A DNA stretch of 47,718 bases from Clostridia bacterium (lineage in GTDB: Bacteria > Bacillota > Clostridia > Oscillospirales > Acutalibacteraceae), in assembly GCA_017517865.1 (NCBI GenBank), contig JAFWYB010000042.1, positions 1 to 47,718 on the forward strand, given 5' to 3'. Positions 35,302-45,865 of this stretch are shown here, one piece after another. Under the pieces are notes generated by a model, which saw nothing but the letters and a program-made list of their open reading frames with translations, was not told the DNA's origin and did no database searches. The stretch's first letter is position 1, and each line of letters starts with the position of its first letter. The translations under genes were made by a program, and so were the position numbers.

Positions 35302-38300
35302 ATGTCCTTTACACATCTGCATCTTCATACGGAATACAGTCTTCTTGACGGCGCCTGCAGAATAAATTCGCTTATTGACCGCGTTAAAGAGCTGGGGCAG
35401 ACGAGTGTTGCCGTAACAGATCACGGTGTTATGTACGGTGTTGTTGATTTTTATAAGGCTGCCAAGGAAAAGGGCATAAAGCCGATTATCGGCTGCGAAT
35501 GCTATGTGGCACCCAGAACAAGACACGATAAGGTGCACGGCCTTGACAGTCAGAGATATCACCTTGTTCTCCTTTGTAAAAATAACGTCGGCTATCAGAA
35601 TCTTATTGCAATGGTAAGTAAAAGCTGGACTGAGGGCTTTTATACAAAGCCCCGTATAGACAGAGAGCTTATTGAAAAGCACTCCGAGGGTCTTATTGCT
35701 CTCTCCGGCTGTCTTGCAGGTGAAATCCCTCAGGCACTTATGAGGGGCGATTACGACGGTGCAAAGGCTGTTGCACTCTATTATCAGAGTATATTCGGCG
35801 TTGGCAACTATTATATCGAAATACAAAACCACGGCTTACGTGAGCAGATGGAAATTATACCCGATTTAATCCGTCTTTCCGAAGATACGGGCATTCCGCT
35901 CGTCGCAACAAATGACGCACATTACCTGAAAAAAGAGGACGCATCGATCCAGCAGGTTCTTATCTGCATTCAGACAAACCACGTACTCGGTGAGGCAACC
36001 GGTCTTGAATTCAGTACTGAGGAATTCTATGTTAAGAGTGAAGATGAAATGCTTGAGCTCTTTTCTCAGATACCGGAAGCTGTGAAAAACACTGAAGAGA
36101 TAGCTCTTCAATGCAATGTTGATTTTGAATTCGGCAATACCAAGCTCCCTCATTTTGAGGTTCCTAATAACATGGATCATTTCGAGTACTTTAAAAATCA
36201 GTGCTTTTTCGGTCTTTGTCATAAGTTTGGTGACAACCCACCGCAGAATTATACAGACAGACTCAATTACGAGCTTAACGTAATCAACAAGATGGGTTAT
36301 GTTGATTATTTTCTTATAGTTCACGACTTCATAAGGTACGCGAAGAATGCGTCTATACCTGTAGGGCCGGGAAGAGGCTCGGGAGCAGGTTCGCTTGCAG
36401 CTTACTGTATCGGAATTACCGGTATTGATCCGATTAAATATAACCTGCTGTTTGAGCGCTTCCTTAATCCTGAAAGAGTCAGTATGCCTGACTTCGATAT
36501 TGATTTCTGCTATGTCAGAAGGCAGGAAGTAATAGATTACGTTATTTCAAAATACGGCGCAGACCATGTCGCACAGATAGTAACCTTCGGTACAATGGCA
36601 GCCCGCGGTGCAATACGAGATGTCGGAAGAGTTCTGGGGCTCCCTTATGCAACCGTTGACGAGGTTGCAAAGCTTATACCGAATGAGTTGAAGATTACTA
36701 TTGACAAAGCACTTAAAACAAATGAGCTAAGCAACTTATACCGCACAAATGACGATGTAAGAAGGCTGGTGGATATTGCCCGTCAGGTTGAGGGTATGCC
36801 TCGCCACGCTTCAACCCACGCCGCAGGTGTAGTTATAACCCGGGACCCCGTTTCGTCCTATGTGCCTCTTGCAGTTAACGACGAATCTGTTGTTACACAG
36901 TTTACCATGGTTACTCTTGAGCAGCTCGGGCTTCTTAAGATGGACTTTCTTGGACTAAGAACGCTTACTGTAATTGACGATGCCGTAAAGATGATAAAGA
37001 AAAATAATCCAGCATTCAGCCTTGATGATATACCGCTGAATGATGAAAAAACTTTTGAAATGCTCTCTCAGGGCAGAACAGACGGTGTTTTTCAATATGA
37101 ATCTGCAGGAATGAGAAGCGTACTAACAAGGCTTAAGCCTCAGTCTATTGAAGACCTTATAGCGGTGATTTCTCTTTACAGACCGGGACCGGCAGACTCT
37201 ATAGACACATATATTCATAACAGACATAATCCGGATGATACGGTATATAAATGCGAGCAGTTGCGTGATATTCTGGATGTTACTTACGGATGTATGGTAT
37301 ATCAGGAGCAGGTTATGGAAATCTGCAGAAAGCTTGCAGGATATTCTTACGGCCGAGCCGACCTTGTGCGTCGTGCTATGAGTAAGAAAAAGCTTGATGT
37401 TATGGAAAAAGAGCGTCAGATTTTCATTTACGGTATTGAGGGTGACCCGATATGCTGCGGTGCGGTTAAAAACGGCATCAGCGTTAAAGTTGCAAATGAT
37501 ATTTTTGATGAAATGTCAAACTTTGCGAAATATGCCTTCAATAAGTCTCATGCTGCCGCATATGCCTTTGTTTCATATCAGACAGCTTATCTCAAGGCTC
37601 ATTATCCTTGCGAGCTGCTTGCCGCAACACTTACAAGTGTACTTGATTCATCAGTTAAGGTTGCAAATTATATCTCAGAGTGCACAAGGCTTGGTATAAA
37701 GGTACTTGCTCCCTCTGTAAACAGCAGCTATGAGGGCTTTACGGTTAAAAACGGTACGGTACGTTTCGGTTTGCTCGCCATCAAAAACCTCGGTCGAGGT
37801 TTTATACGTACAATAATCCGTACCCGTGAGCAAATGGGCAAATATACAAGCTTTTACAGCTTCTGTAAAAGAGTGCACGGTAAGGAATTCAACAGACGTG
37901 CTGTAGAAAGTCTCATAAAATGCGGTGCTCTTGACGGACTTGACCTTAACAGACGGCAGATGTTGAGCGTTCTTCCTGCTGTAATTTCGGCAATTGATGA
38001 GGACAAAAATAAAAATATAATCGGGCAGATCGGATTTTTTGATGACGGCTCAGAATTTTCCGGTATGGATGAGGTTGTTGCACCTGAGCTTGAAGAAATG
38101 TCCAAGTCAGACCTTTTAAGATATGAAAAGGAAATTACCGGACTTTATATTTCCGGCCACCCTATGGATGAATATAAAGAGGTTTCATTAAAAGCAAAAG
38201 CAGACAGAATTATTGACATTCTTGAGGGTGACAACAGCTTTTCAAGCAGATATAAGGATAATTCCACAGTAAAAATACTGGGAATTATATCACGTCTTGA

Positions 38301-38781
38301 AAAGAAAACAACAAAAAACAACTCAACAATGTGCTTTGTTGAGCTTGAAGACCTTACTGCAGGTATTGAATGTATAGTTTTTTCAAAGCTTTTTGCCGAC
38401 AGGACTAATCTGTTACAGCTCGGCAACATCGTTCTCATCAGAGGCAGACTCAGCATGCGTGAGGACAGAGAGCCTTCTGTCGTCTGTGAAAGCATCGAGC
38501 CTAATCCGGTCAACATTTATAAAAATATCGAGTCTGGGTCCGAAAGAAAAAAGCAGAGAAACGGTATTTTTCTCCGCTTTGAAAGCAAGGGCTGTGCTGA
38601 AGAAAGAAAAATAGCTCTTCTCACGGATATTTTCAAAGGAACCTTCCCGATATATTACTACTATAATGATACGGGAGAGTATATTTCAGGCGGCTATGTC
38701 ACTCTTAATGAGCCAATGCTCGATGAAATGAAGTATATTCTCGGTGAGAAAAACGTTGTTGTAAGAAACGGCAGTCAATAA
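35302..38781 (+). CDS. dnaE: DNA polymerase III subunit alpha (DnaE)
   Basis: A C-family replicative polymerase of 1159 residues. An N-terminal PHP domain (FTHLHLHTEYSLLDGACRI, VTDHGVMYG) is followed by the palm with PGRGSGAGSLAAYCIGIT and the catalytic aspartates in PDFDIDF near residue 396, and then RGAIRDVGRVLG, a helix-hairpin-helix region, and a C-terminal OB domain (TVKILGIISRLEKKTTKNN). It lacks the inserted 3'-5' exonuclease of PolC, so it is the DnaE type that in Firmicutes works alongside PolC. AAAGGAGGG lies about eight bases before the ATG. It closes the long gene chain. Confidence 0.97.
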   Translation: MSFTHLHLHTEYSLLDGACRINSLIDRVKELGQTSVAVTDHGVMYGVVDFYKAAKEKGIKPIIGCECYVAPRTRHDKVHGLDSQRYHLVLLCKNNVGYQNLIAMVSKSWTEGFYTKPRIDRELIEKHSEGLIALSGCLAGEIPQALMRGDYDGAKAVALYYQSIFGVGNYYIEIQNHGLREQMEIIPDLIRLSEDTGIPLVATNDAHYLKKEDASIQQVLICIQTNHVLGEATGLEFSTEEFYVKSEDEMLELFSQIPEAVKNTEEIALQCNVDFEFGNTKLPHFEVPNNMDHFEYFKNQCFFGLCHKFGDNPPQNYTDRLNYELNVINKMGYVDYFLIVHDFIRYAKNASIPVGPGRGSGAGSLAAYCIGITGIDPIKYNLLFERFLNPERVSMPDFDIDFCYVRRQEVIDYVISKYGADHVAQIVTFGTMAARGAIRDVGRVLGLPYATVDEVAKLIPNELKITIDKALKTNELSNLYRTNDDVRRLVDIARQVEGMPRHASTHAAGVVITRDPVSSYVPLAVNDESVVTQFTMVTLEQLGLLKMDFLGLRTLTVIDDAVKMIKKNNPAFSLDDIPLNDEKTFEMLSQGRTDGVFQYESAGMRSVLTRLKPQSIEDLIAVISLYRPGPADSIDTYIHNRHNPDDTVYKCEQLRDILDVTYGCMVYQEQVMEICRKLAGYSYGRADLVRRAMSKKKLDVMEKERQIFIYGIEGDPICCGAVKNGISVKVANDIFDEMSNFAKYAFNKSHAAAYAFVSYQTAYLKAHYPCELLAATLTSVLDSSVKVANYISECTRLGIKVLAPSVNSSYEGFTVKNGTVRFGLLAIKNLGRGFIRTIIRTREQMGKYTSFYSFCKRVHGKEFNRRAVESLIKCGALDGLDLNRRQMLSVLPAVISAIDEDKNKNIIGQIGFFDDGSEFSGMDEVVAPELEEMSKSDLLRYEKEITGLYISGHPMDEYKEVSLKAKADRIIDILEGDNSFSSRYKDNSTVKILGIISRLEKKTTKNNSTMCFVELEDLTAGIECIVFSKLFADRTNLLQLGNIVLIRGRLSMREDREPSVVCESIEPNPVNIYKNIESGSERKKQRNGIFLRFESKGCAEERKIALLTDIFKGTFPIYYYYNDTGEYISGGYVTLNEPMLDEMKYILGEKNVVVRNGSQ

Positions 38782-38821
38782 TACAAAAATCAACATATGC
38801 TTTTATTTTTCGGGCTAATTA

Positions 38822-38849
38822 TTGACTTTTTCTTACAGATGTGTATAAT
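38822..38849 (+). promoter_or_regulatory. Sigma-A promoter of pfkA
   Basis: TTGACT (38822-38827) and a perfect TATAAT (38844-38849) are separated by 16 bases. The likely start is about 55-60 bases before the pfkA ATG, leaving an AT-rich leader without obvious structure. Confidence 0.8.
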
Positions 38850-38914
38850 AACTTTAAATATAATTAATATAAGCAGTTATTTAAAATTGGTTATTGTTTT
38901 AGGAGGATGTTACA

Positions 38915-39880
38915 ATGATTAAAACTATCGGTGTACTTACAAGCGGCGGCGACGCACCCGGTATGAATGCTGCTATCAGAGCTGTTGTTCGTGCAGGCTG
39001 TGAGCTTGGTATGAAGGTTTACGGCATCAGAAGAGGCTATAACGGTCTTATGGAAGATGATATGTATGAGATGAACCTTCGTTCTGTTTCCGATATTATC
39101 AATAGAGGCGGTACTATACTTTATTCAGCTAGAAGCCCCCGCTTCAAGACGGAAGAGGGTATGGCTGCAGCAATTGAAACCTGCAAAAAGAGAGGCATTG
39201 AGGGTCTTGTAGTAATCGGCGGTGACGGTTCATTCAGAGGCGCACGTGATCTTTCTCTCAGAGGTATTCCCTGCGTAGCTATTCCCGGCACCATCGATAA
39301 CGATATCGGATGCTGTGATTATACAATCGGTTACGATACATCAATGAACACAATTATGCAGATGGTTGACAGAATCAGAGATACTGCTGAATCACATGAC
39401 CGTTGTGCTGTTGTTGAGGTTATGGGCAGAGGTGCCGGTTACCTTGCACTTTCATCGGGTATCGCTTGCGGTGCTACATCAATCCTTATCCCCGAGGTTC
39501 CTTATGATTTCGAGCGCGATGTAATTGAAAGAATGAAGAGAACACAGAAAACCGACAAGGTTCATTTTGTAATCATCGTTTCAGAAGCCATCGGCGGAGT
39601 TGAAGAAATGGCAAAGAAAATTCAGGCTGAAACCGGTGTTGAAGCAAGAGCAACTATTCTCGGTCACGTGCAGAGAGGCGGCTCACCCACAGCTAAAGAC
39701 AGAATCGTTGCCAGCCAGATGGGCTATCACGCTGTGCAGCTTCTTAAAGAAGGTGTAGGCAACAGAGTTGTAGCTATGCAGAAGGAAAGCATACTTGACT
39801 TTGATATTTTCGAAGCGCTTAATATGAAAAATTCTGTTGATCTTGATATGTACAAGATGGCTCTTGAAATCTCAATCTGA
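38915..39880 (+). CDS. pfkA: ATP-dependent 6-phosphofructokinase
   Basis: PfkA phosphorylates fructose 6-phosphate, the committed step of glycolysis. The 321 residues show GVLTSGGDAPGMNAAIRAVVR at the start, GGDGSFRGA with the Gly-Gly-Asp-Gly that favours ATP over pyrophosphate, PGTIDNDI with the catalytic aspartate, and VEVMGRGAGYLAL and GHVQRGGSPTAKDR. Length is standard for the bacterial allosteric enzyme. AGGAGG precedes the ATG by about nine bases. The dnaE-pfkA order is often seen in clostridia; pyruvate kinase, a frequent next gene, is absent here. Confidence 0.97.
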   Translation: MIKTIGVLTSGGDAPGMNAAIRAVVRAGCELGMKVYGIRRGYNGLMEDDMYEMNLRSVSDIINRGGTILYSARSPRFKTEEGMAAAIETCKKRGIEGLVVIGGDGSFRGARDLSLRGIPCVAIPGTIDNDIGCCDYTIGYDTSMNTIMQMVDRIRDTAESHDRCAVVEVMGRGAGYLALSSGIACGATSILIPEVPYDFERDVIERMKRTQKTDKVHFVIIVSEAIGGVEEMAKKIQAETGVEARATILGHVQRGGSPTAKDRIVASQMGYHAVQLLKEGVGNRVVAMQKESILDFDIFEALNMKNSVDLDMYKMALEISI

Positions 39881-39898
39881 TTATTATTAACATTTTTA

Positions 39899-39924
39899 CG
39901 GAGCTTGTTTGTATACAGGCTCCG
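39899..39924 (+). terminator. Possible weak terminator between pfkA and radC
   Basis: ACGGAGC (39899-39905) pairs with GCTCCGT (39918-39924). There is no proper T run after it, so it may only attenuate read-through into radC. Confidence 0.4.
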
Positions 39925-39946
39925 TGCTGTTTATAAGAGGGTTCTT

Positions 39947-40798
39947 ATGGAAGTTAAAAAAGAAAATCCGCATAAGGGTCACAGAGAAAAGGTTAAAGCA
40001 AGATATCTCGTTAACGGACTCAACGGTATGCCTCAGCATAATGTACTTGAACTGCTTCTCTTTTTCGGCATTCCTTATAAAGATACAAATGAAATTGCCC
40101 ACAAGTTAATCGAGCACTTCGGTAGCTTTTCGGGTGTACTTGAAGCAAAGCCCAACGAGCTCGTTAAAATTAAGGGTATGACGGAAAATGCGGCTATTCT
40201 CATAAATATGATTTTACCGTTATACAAGCAGTATGCAATTGACTTGAACGCACATAGTCCGTGCTGCGATTCGAGCGAAAAGCTTGCTGAATATATAAGA
40301 AATCTTTTGTTGGACACAAATGACGAAAGAGTTTTCGCAATCTGCTTTGATTATAAAAGGAGACTTATTGGATGCAAAATCATCGGTGAGGGTGATATAA
40401 TATCAAGCACTGTTGATTACAGAAGGCTTGCAGAGGTGCTGCTTGAAACAAAAGCAAACAGCATAATAATTGCGCACAATCACCCTCACGGAATAACCTC
40501 ACCGTCAAAAGACGATATTGAAGCAACTAAAGAAATCTTTCGCTTTGTAAGCACTCTTAAGGTAAGACTGCTTGACCACATTATTGTTAATGATACGTCT
40601 TATCTTTCTATGGCTGAAACCTTGCATTACGCATATATTTTCAGCGGAATGACAAATTCTCCCTTTGAAAGGGATTACGATTCTGAAATTGAAACAGCGA
40701 AGAAAGAGCTTGAGGAAAAGCGTTTGCGAGAGAACAGAGAAAGATGTCAGAGGCTTTTACGCGAAGCAGAGGAAAGAGAAAAAAAGAAAAAGAAATAA
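39947..40798 (+). CDS. radC: RadC family JAB-domain protein
   Basis: A 283-residue RadC/UPF0758 protein. An N-terminal helix-hairpin-helix-like part (HNVLELLLFFGIPYKDTNEIAHKLIEHFGSFSGVLEA) precedes the JAB/MPN metalloprotease-like domain with the motif HNHPHGITSPSKDD. The role of RadC in repair was withdrawn for E. coli and its true function is open. The tail (about 240-283) is a highly charged Lys/Glu/Arg coiled coil, unusual for the family. The frame runs back to a TTG at 39905, but ATG 39947 has AGAGGG upstream and matches family starts. Confidence 0.92.
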   Translation: MEVKKENPHKGHREKVKARYLVNGLNGMPQHNVLELLLFFGIPYKDTNEIAHKLIEHFGSFSGVLEAKPNELVKIKGMTENAAILINMILPLYKQYAIDLNAHSPCCDSSEKLAEYIRNLLLDTNDERVFAICFDYKRRLIGCKIIGEGDIISSTVDYRRLAEVLLETKANSIIIAHNHPHGITSPSKDDIEATKEIFRFVSTLKVRLLDHIIVNDTSYLSMAETLHYAYIFSGMTNSPFERDYDSEIETAKKELEEKRLRENRERCQRLLREAEEREKKKKK

Positions 40799-40803
40799 TA
40801 TAA

Positions 40804-40831
40804 ATATCCCGATTTCTTCGGGATATTTTTT
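40804..40831 (+). terminator. Intrinsic terminator after radC
   Basis: ATATCCCGA (40804-40812) pairs with TCGGGATAT (40818-40826), loop TTTCT, then a run of T. It ends the pfkA-radC unit. Confidence 0.9.
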
Positions 40832-40860
40832 CGTCATATATTTTATTTTGGTTATTTTTG

Positions 40861-40869
40861 TGATATACT
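40861..40869 (+). promoter_or_regulatory. Extended -10 promoter of uvrB-uvrA
   Basis: TGATATACT is an extended -10 (TGn before TATACT at 40864-40869). The region 17 bases upstream is T-rich with no good -35, as expected for an extended -10 promoter. I see no convincing LexA box of the Bacillus type (GAAC-N4-GTTC) in the short leader. Confidence 0.5.
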
Positions 40870-40899
40870 AATGTTAAATTTACAAAAGGAGGTCGTCTG

Positions 40900-42861
40900 A
40901 TGGATAAATTTAAATTAGTTTCACCCTTTAAGCCCACAGGCGATCAGCCCGAGGCTATTGCACGTCTTGTTGACGGTGTAAATAAAGGCTATAAAGAGCA
41001 GACCCTTATGGGTGTAACAGGTTCAGGTAAGACATATACAATGGCAAATATTATTGCCGAACTAAACAGACCTACTCTTGTTCTTGCTCATAATAAAACT
41101 CTTGCGGGTCAGCTTTGCAGTGAATTTAAGGAATTTTTCCCCGAAAATGCGGTGGAATATTTTGTTTCCTACTATGACTACTATCAACCTGAGGCCTATA
41201 TTCCGACAACCGATACTTATATTGAAAAGGATTCAGCTATCAATGATGAAATTGATAAGCTACGTCATTCGGCAACATCAGCTCTTTCAGAACGCCGTGA
41301 CGTAATCATAGTCGCGAGTGTTTCCTGCATTTATACCTTGGGTAACCCTATAGATTACCGAAATATGGTTATTTCATTAAGAACCGGAATGGAGAAAAAC
41401 AGAGATGAGCTGATAACCAAGCTTGTAGAAATTCAGTATGACAGAAACGACATAAATTTTGTCAGAAATAAATTCAGGGTGCGGGGTGACGTTGTCGAGA
41501 TTTACCCCGTTTATACCAGTGATACAGCAATAAGGGTTGAATTTTTCGGTGATGAGATTGACAGGATTTCAGAAATAAATCCGCTTACGGGTGAAATTAA
41601 AAATACAGTAAGCCACGTTGCAATATATCCGGCTTCACATTATGTAATCGCACCGGAAAAGCTTGAAGGGGCTCTTGAAAGCATTAGAGAAGAAATGGAG
41701 GAGCGTGTTGTTGAGTTTACAAGACACGGTAAGCTTCTTGAGGCGGAAAGGATAAAACAAAGAACCTTGTATGACCTTGAAATGCTTCGTGAAACCGGCT
41801 TCTGCAAGGGAATTGAAAATTATTCAAGAGTAATGTCCGGCAGACCGGCGGGTGAACCGCCCTTCACCTTGCTTAATTATTTTCCTGATGATTTTCTTCT
41901 TTTCGTTGACGAATCTCATGTAATGCTGCCTCAGCTGAGAGCAATGTACGGCGGTGACCGTTCCAGAAAAGAAAGTCTGATTGAATTCGGCTTCAGATTA
42001 CCGTCTGCATATGACAACAGACCGCTTAAATTTGATGAGTTTTATGAACGGGTTGGGCAGAAAATATTTGTAAGTGCAACACCTGCTGCTTTCGAAAGGG
42101 AAAAAAGCGAGCAGATTGTTGAGCAGATTATCAGACCGACCGGTCTGCTTGACCCGCTTATTACAGTAAAACCGACAGAGGGTCAGATCGATGATATCGT
42201 TAGCCAGATCAATATCCGAACTGACAGGGGAGAGCGCGTGCTCATCACTACACTTACAAAAAAAATGGCGGAATCGCTTACCGATTATCTGAGCAATCTC
42301 GGAATCAGGGTAAGATATATGCATTATGATGTCGATACAATAGAGCGAATGGAAATCATCCGTGATCTCAGATTAGGTGAATTTGACGTTCTGGTCGGCA
42401 TAAATCTGCTGAGAGAGGGTTTGGATATTCCCGAGGTTTCTCTTGTCGCCATTCTCGATGCAGATAAAGAGGGCTTTCTTCGCTCGGAAACATCACTTGT
42501 ACAGACAATCGGTCGTGCTGCAAGAAACGCCAACGGTGAGGTTATAATGTATGCCGACTGTGTAACGCCTTCAATGGAGTATGCAATAAGCGAAACTGAG
42601 CGAAGACGTAAAATTCAGAATGAATATAATATTGCTCACGGCATTGTTCCGCAAACTGTCAGAAAGCAGGTACGTGAAGTTCTTGAAATTTCAACCAAAA
42701 ATTCTGACGGTGATAAATCCTTTAAACGCCTTAACAGATATGACAAGGAGAAGGTTATCCGTCAGCTAACCACTGAAATGCGCGATGCAGCAAAAATTCT
42801 TGAATTTGAACATGCCGCATATCTTAGGGATAAAATTGAAAAGCTTAAATCTATGATGTAA
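40900..42861 (+). CDS. uvrB: UvrABC system protein B
   Basis: UvrB verifies DNA damage and nicks with UvrC in nucleotide excision repair. The 653-residue protein has helicase motif [13 protein letters not shown] near residue 38, the beta-hairpin [24 protein letters not shown] (DEAD-like), FVSATPA, GRAARN, and the C-terminal UVR motif REL-type helices ([27 protein letters not shown]) that bind UvrC. AAAGGAGG precedes the ATG at 40900 by about seven bases. uvrA follows after 16 bases. Confidence 0.98.
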   Translation: MDKFKLVSPFKPTGDQPEAIARLVDGVNKGYKEQTLMGVTGSGKTYTMANIIAELNRPTLVLAHNKTLAGQLCSEFKEFFPENAVEYFVSYYDYYQPEAYIPTTDTYIEKDSAINDEIDKLRHSATSALSERRDVIIVASVSCIYTLGNPIDYRNMVISLRTGMEKNRDELITKLVEIQYDRNDINFVRNKFRVRGDVVEIYPVYTSDTAIRVEFFGDEIDRISEINPLTGEIKNTVSHVAIYPASHYVIAPEKLEGALESIREEMEERVVEFTRHGKLLEAERIKQRTLYDLEMLRETGFCKGIENYSRVMSGRPAGEPPFTLLNYFPDDFLLFVDESHVMLPQLRAMYGGDRSRKESLIEFGFRLPSAYDNRPLKFDEFYERVGQKIFVSATPAAFEREKSEQIVEQIIRPTGLLDPLITVKPTEGQIDDIVSQINIRTDRGERVLITTLTKKMAESLTDYLSNLGIRVRYMHYDVDTIERMEIIRDLRLGEFDVLVGINLLREGLDIPEVSLVAILDADKEGFLRSETSLVQTIGRAARNANGEVIMYADCVTPSMEYAISETERRRKIQNEYNIAHGIVPQTVRKQVREVLEISTKNSDGDKSFKRLNRYDKEKVIRQLTTEMRDAAKILEFEHAAYLRDKIEKLKSMM

Positions 42862-42877
42862 CAAAGAAAGGTGCTTT

Positions 42878-45712
42878 ATGTCACAAAAATATATTACTAT
42901 AAAAGGTGCAAGAGAGCATAATTTAAAAAATATTGACCTTACTATACCGAGAGACAAGCTGATTGTCTTCACGGGCTTATCGGGGTCGGGTAAATCCTCT
43001 TTGGCCTTTGACACAATATATGCCGAGGGTCAACGCAGATATGTTGAGTCACTATCATCTTACGCAAGACAGTTTCTCGGTCAGATGGAAAAGCCGGATG
43101 TTGATTATATTGACGGTCTTTCACCCGCAATTTCTATTGATCAGAAAACGACCTCGAAGAATCCACGTTCGACCGTCGGTACAATTACGGAAATTTATGA
43201 CTATTTTCGACTTCTTTATGCGAGAATAGGTGTACCCCACTGCACCGTCTGCGGAAAAGAAATAAAGCAGCAGACTGTCGATCAGATTGTAGACAGACTT
43301 CTTGAGCTTCCCGAGGGTACAAGACTTCAATTACTTTCTCCGATTGTACGAGGAAGAAAAGGTGAATACGCCAAGGAGCTTGAATCGGCAAGAAAATCAG
43401 GCTTTGTAAGAGTAAGGGTTGACGGATCTGTTTATGACTTGTCCGAGAAAATCATAATAGATAAAAACAAAAAACATAATATTGAGATTGTGGTTGACCG
43501 TCTTGTTGTGAAAGAAGGTATCAGATCTCGACTTACTGATTCAATTGAAACGGCAACCAGGCTTTCTGACGGTTTGCTTCTTGCAGATGTTGTCGGTTCT
43601 GACGAAATGATGTTTTCACTTAATTATGCCTGTCCGGAACACGGAGTAAGCTTCGGTGAAATAACACCGAGAATGTTTTCTTTCAACAGTCCTTTCGGTT
43701 CGTGTAAAAAATGCTCGGGACTCGGAGTATATATGGAAATATCACCTGCAATGGTTATTCCGGACAGAAAGCTTTCAATAAGTCAAGGTGCAATTAAGGC
43801 AAGCGGTTGGTCCGGAAGAGACAGCACCAGTATATGCGGTATGTATTATGATGCCCTCGGCAAAAAATACGGCTTTGATTTTAATACTCCTATTGAGGAT
43901 TTTTCTTATGATGCATTTAACGCTCTTCTTTACGGCACCGACGGCGAAAAGCTTAAGATGGAAAGAACAACAAGCTATGGCTCCGGTACCTATTATACAG
44001 CCTTTGAGGGTATAATTAATAATCTTCAGAGAAGATATACCGAGTCATCCTCAGAGGCTATGCGACGCGAAATTGAGTCTATGATGTCAACAAGCGTCTG
44101 TAAGGAATGTAACGGTGCAAGGCTCAGCAAAGAGGCTCTGAGTGTTACCGTAAACGGCAAGAACATTCACGAGATATGCTCACTCCCGATAAGTGACTGT
44201 CTCACTTTTGTCAAGCAAACCCGGGATATGCTTTCTGAGCGGGAGAAAATGATTGCTAATCTGATAATTAAAGAAATCATCGAAAGGCTGACCTTTCTTG
44301 AAAGTGTCGGATTGAATTATCTTACTCTTGCCCGTCAATCCGGATCTTTGTCCGGCGGAGAAAGTCAGAGAATAAGACTTGCAACGCAAATCGGTTCCTC
44401 CCTTGTCGGCGTACTTTATATTCTTGATGAGCCGAGTATCGGTCTGCATCAGCGCGATAACGGTAGGCTGATTTCTACCCTGAAGCATCTCAGAGATATC
44501 GGTAACACGCTTATTGTTGTTGAACACGACGAGGATACAATGCTTGAAGCTGACCATATAGTTGATGTGGGTCCCGGCGCAGGTATTCACGGCGGCGAAA
44601 TAGTATGCAGCGGCAGTGTAGCTGATATAATGAACTGCGAAAGCTCATATACAGGGCAGTATCTGAGCGGCAGAAAAACAATTCCCGTACCGGAAAAAAG
44701 ACGTAACGGCAACGGTAAATCAATTAAAATTTTTGAAGCATCGCAGAATAACCTTAAAAATGTAGATGTTGAAATTCCTTTGGGTAAGTTTGTATGCGTT
44801 ACCGGGGTTTCGGGCTCCGGTAAATCCTCACTTATAAATGAGGTGCTTTTCAAGCATCTTTCCAATGAGCTGAACGGCTCGAAGAAAATACCGGGAAGCT
44901 TCAGAAAAATGACCGGAATTGAAAATCTTGATAAGGTTATTGATATCGATCAGTCGCCGATAGGCAGAACTCCAAGATCAAATCCTGCAACATACACCGG
45001 TGTATTCAACGATATCAGAGAATTATTTGCAAATACTACAGACTCAAAAGCCAAGGGCTATACAGCCGGTCGGTTTTCCTTCAATGTAAAAGGCGGTCGC
45101 TGTGAAGCTTGTCAGGGTGACGGCATCGTTAAGATAGAAATGCATTTTCTTGCCGATATTTATGTTCCTTGTGATGTATGTAAAGGCAAAAGATATAACA
45201 GCGAAACTCTTTCTGTTAAATTCAAAGGAAAAACAATTCACGATGTGCTTGAGATGACTATTGAAGAGGGGATGATCTTCTTCGAGAATCATCCTAAAAT
45301 CTATAAGAAACTGAAAACCCTTTATGATGTAGGTCTCGGATATGTTAAAATCGGTCAACCTGCTACAACTCTTTCCGGCGGTGAAGCTCAGCGTGTTAAA
45401 CTTTCAACCGAGCTTTCAAAGACTGCAACAGGTAAGACTATATACATCCTTGATGAGCCTACAACGGGACTTCACACTGCCGATGTTCATCGACTTATAA
45501 ATGTACTTCAGACTTTAGTTGACAGCGGGAACAGCGTTGTTGTAATAGAGCACAATCTTGATGTTATTAAATGCGCTGACCACATTATTGACCTCGGACC
45601 CGAAGGCGGTGACGGCGGCGGTGAAATAATTGCCTGCGGAACACCGGAAGATATAGCAGCAAACGAAAAATCATACACAGGCCAATACCTGAAAAAGATT
45701 TTATACAAGTAA
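42878..45712 (+). CDS. uvrA: UvrABC system protein A
   Basis: UvrA is the damage-sensing ATPase. The 944 residues contain two ABC modules: P-loops [14 protein letters not shown] near residue 32 and [12 protein letters not shown] near 645, and two ABC signatures ([24 protein letters not shown]). The second zinc finger is normal (CEACQGDG with CDVCKGK). In the first, the leading pair is Cys-Pro-Glu-His instead of CxxC, giving CPEH...CKKC, a variant seen in Clostridia. AGAAAGG precedes the ATG. The stop codon lies inside a perfect inverted repeat. Confidence 0.98.
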   Translation: MSQKYITIKGAREHNLKNIDLTIPRDKLIVFTGLSGSGKSSLAFDTIYAEGQRRYVESLSSYARQFLGQMEKPDVDYIDGLSPAISIDQKTTSKNPRSTVGTITEIYDYFRLLYARIGVPHCTVCGKEIKQQTVDQIVDRLLELPEGTRLQLLSPIVRGRKGEYAKELESARKSGFVRVRVDGSVYDLSEKIIIDKNKKHNIEIVVDRLVVKEGIRSRLTDSIETATRLSDGLLLADVVGSDEMMFSLNYACPEHGVSFGEITPRMFSFNSPFGSCKKCSGLGVYMEISPAMVIPDRKLSISQGAIKASGWSGRDSTSICGMYYDALGKKYGFDFNTPIEDFSYDAFNALLYGTDGEKLKMERTTSYGSGTYYTAFEGIINNLQRRYTESSSEAMRREIESMMSTSVCKECNGARLSKEALSVTVNGKNIHEICSLPISDCLTFVKQTRDMLSEREKMIANLIIKEIIERLTFLESVGLNYLTLARQSGSLSGGESQRIRLATQIGSSLVGVLYILDEPSIGLHQRDNGRLISTLKHLRDIGNTLIVVEHDEDTMLEADHIVDVGPGAGIHGGEIVCSGSVADIMNCESSYTGQYLSGRKTIPVPEKRRNGNGKSIKIFEASQNNLKNVDVEIPLGKFVCVTGVSGSGKSSLINEVLFKHLSNELNGSKKIPGSFRKMTGIENLDKVIDIDQSPIGRTPRSNPATYTGVFNDIRELFANTTDSKAKGYTAGRFSFNVKGGRCEACQGDGIVKIEMHFLADIYVPCDVCKGKRYNSETLSVKFKGKTIHDVLEMTIEEGMIFFENHPKIYKKLKTLYDVGLGYVKIGQPATTLSGGEAQRVKLSTELSKTATGKTIYILDEPTTGLHTADVHRLINVLQTLVDSGNSVVVIEHNLDVIKCADHIIDLGPEGGDGGGEIIACGTPEDIAANEKSYTGQYLKKILYK

Positions 45713-45763
45713 CATAAGAAGCTGACAGTTGTTTGTTAACTTAACTGTCAGCTTCTTATGTTA
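45710..45763. terminator. Perfect 21-bp hairpin starting at the uvrA stop codon
   Basis: Arms 45710-45730 and 45743-45763 are exact reverse complements (taacataagaagctgac... against ...gtcagcttcttatgtta), with a 12-base loop. The left arm begins with the TAA stop of uvrA. A T run does not follow on the plus strand (TTAAAATAAT), so termination may be incomplete; mRNA 3'-end protection is another possible role. Confidence 0.75.
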
Positions 45764-45800
45764 AAATAATGTAAATGTTGTTGAAAATTGTTATAAGTAC

Positions 45801-45829
45801 TTGTGTTTTTTACTGCATTGTGCTAAAAT
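45801..45829 (+). promoter_or_regulatory. Promoter of the GPH transporter gene
   Basis: TTGTGT (45801-45806) and TAAAAT (45824-45829) are spaced by 17 bases, with a TGc extension directly before the -10. No clear catabolite-response element was recognised between it and the start. Confidence 0.7.
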
Positions 45830-45865
45830 TTCAGTTATGAGAAAAATATACTTAGGAGGAGTATA

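Noticed and set aside
35233-35832. 199-codon open frame on the minus strand opposite rqcH/dnaE
   Set aside because: It spans the ends of two certain genes, has no ribosome binding site or domain, and mirrors their codon pattern.
40801-40899. LexA-controlled SOS promoter for uvrBA
   Set aside because: No GAAC-N4-GTTC type box was found in the short leader by eye.
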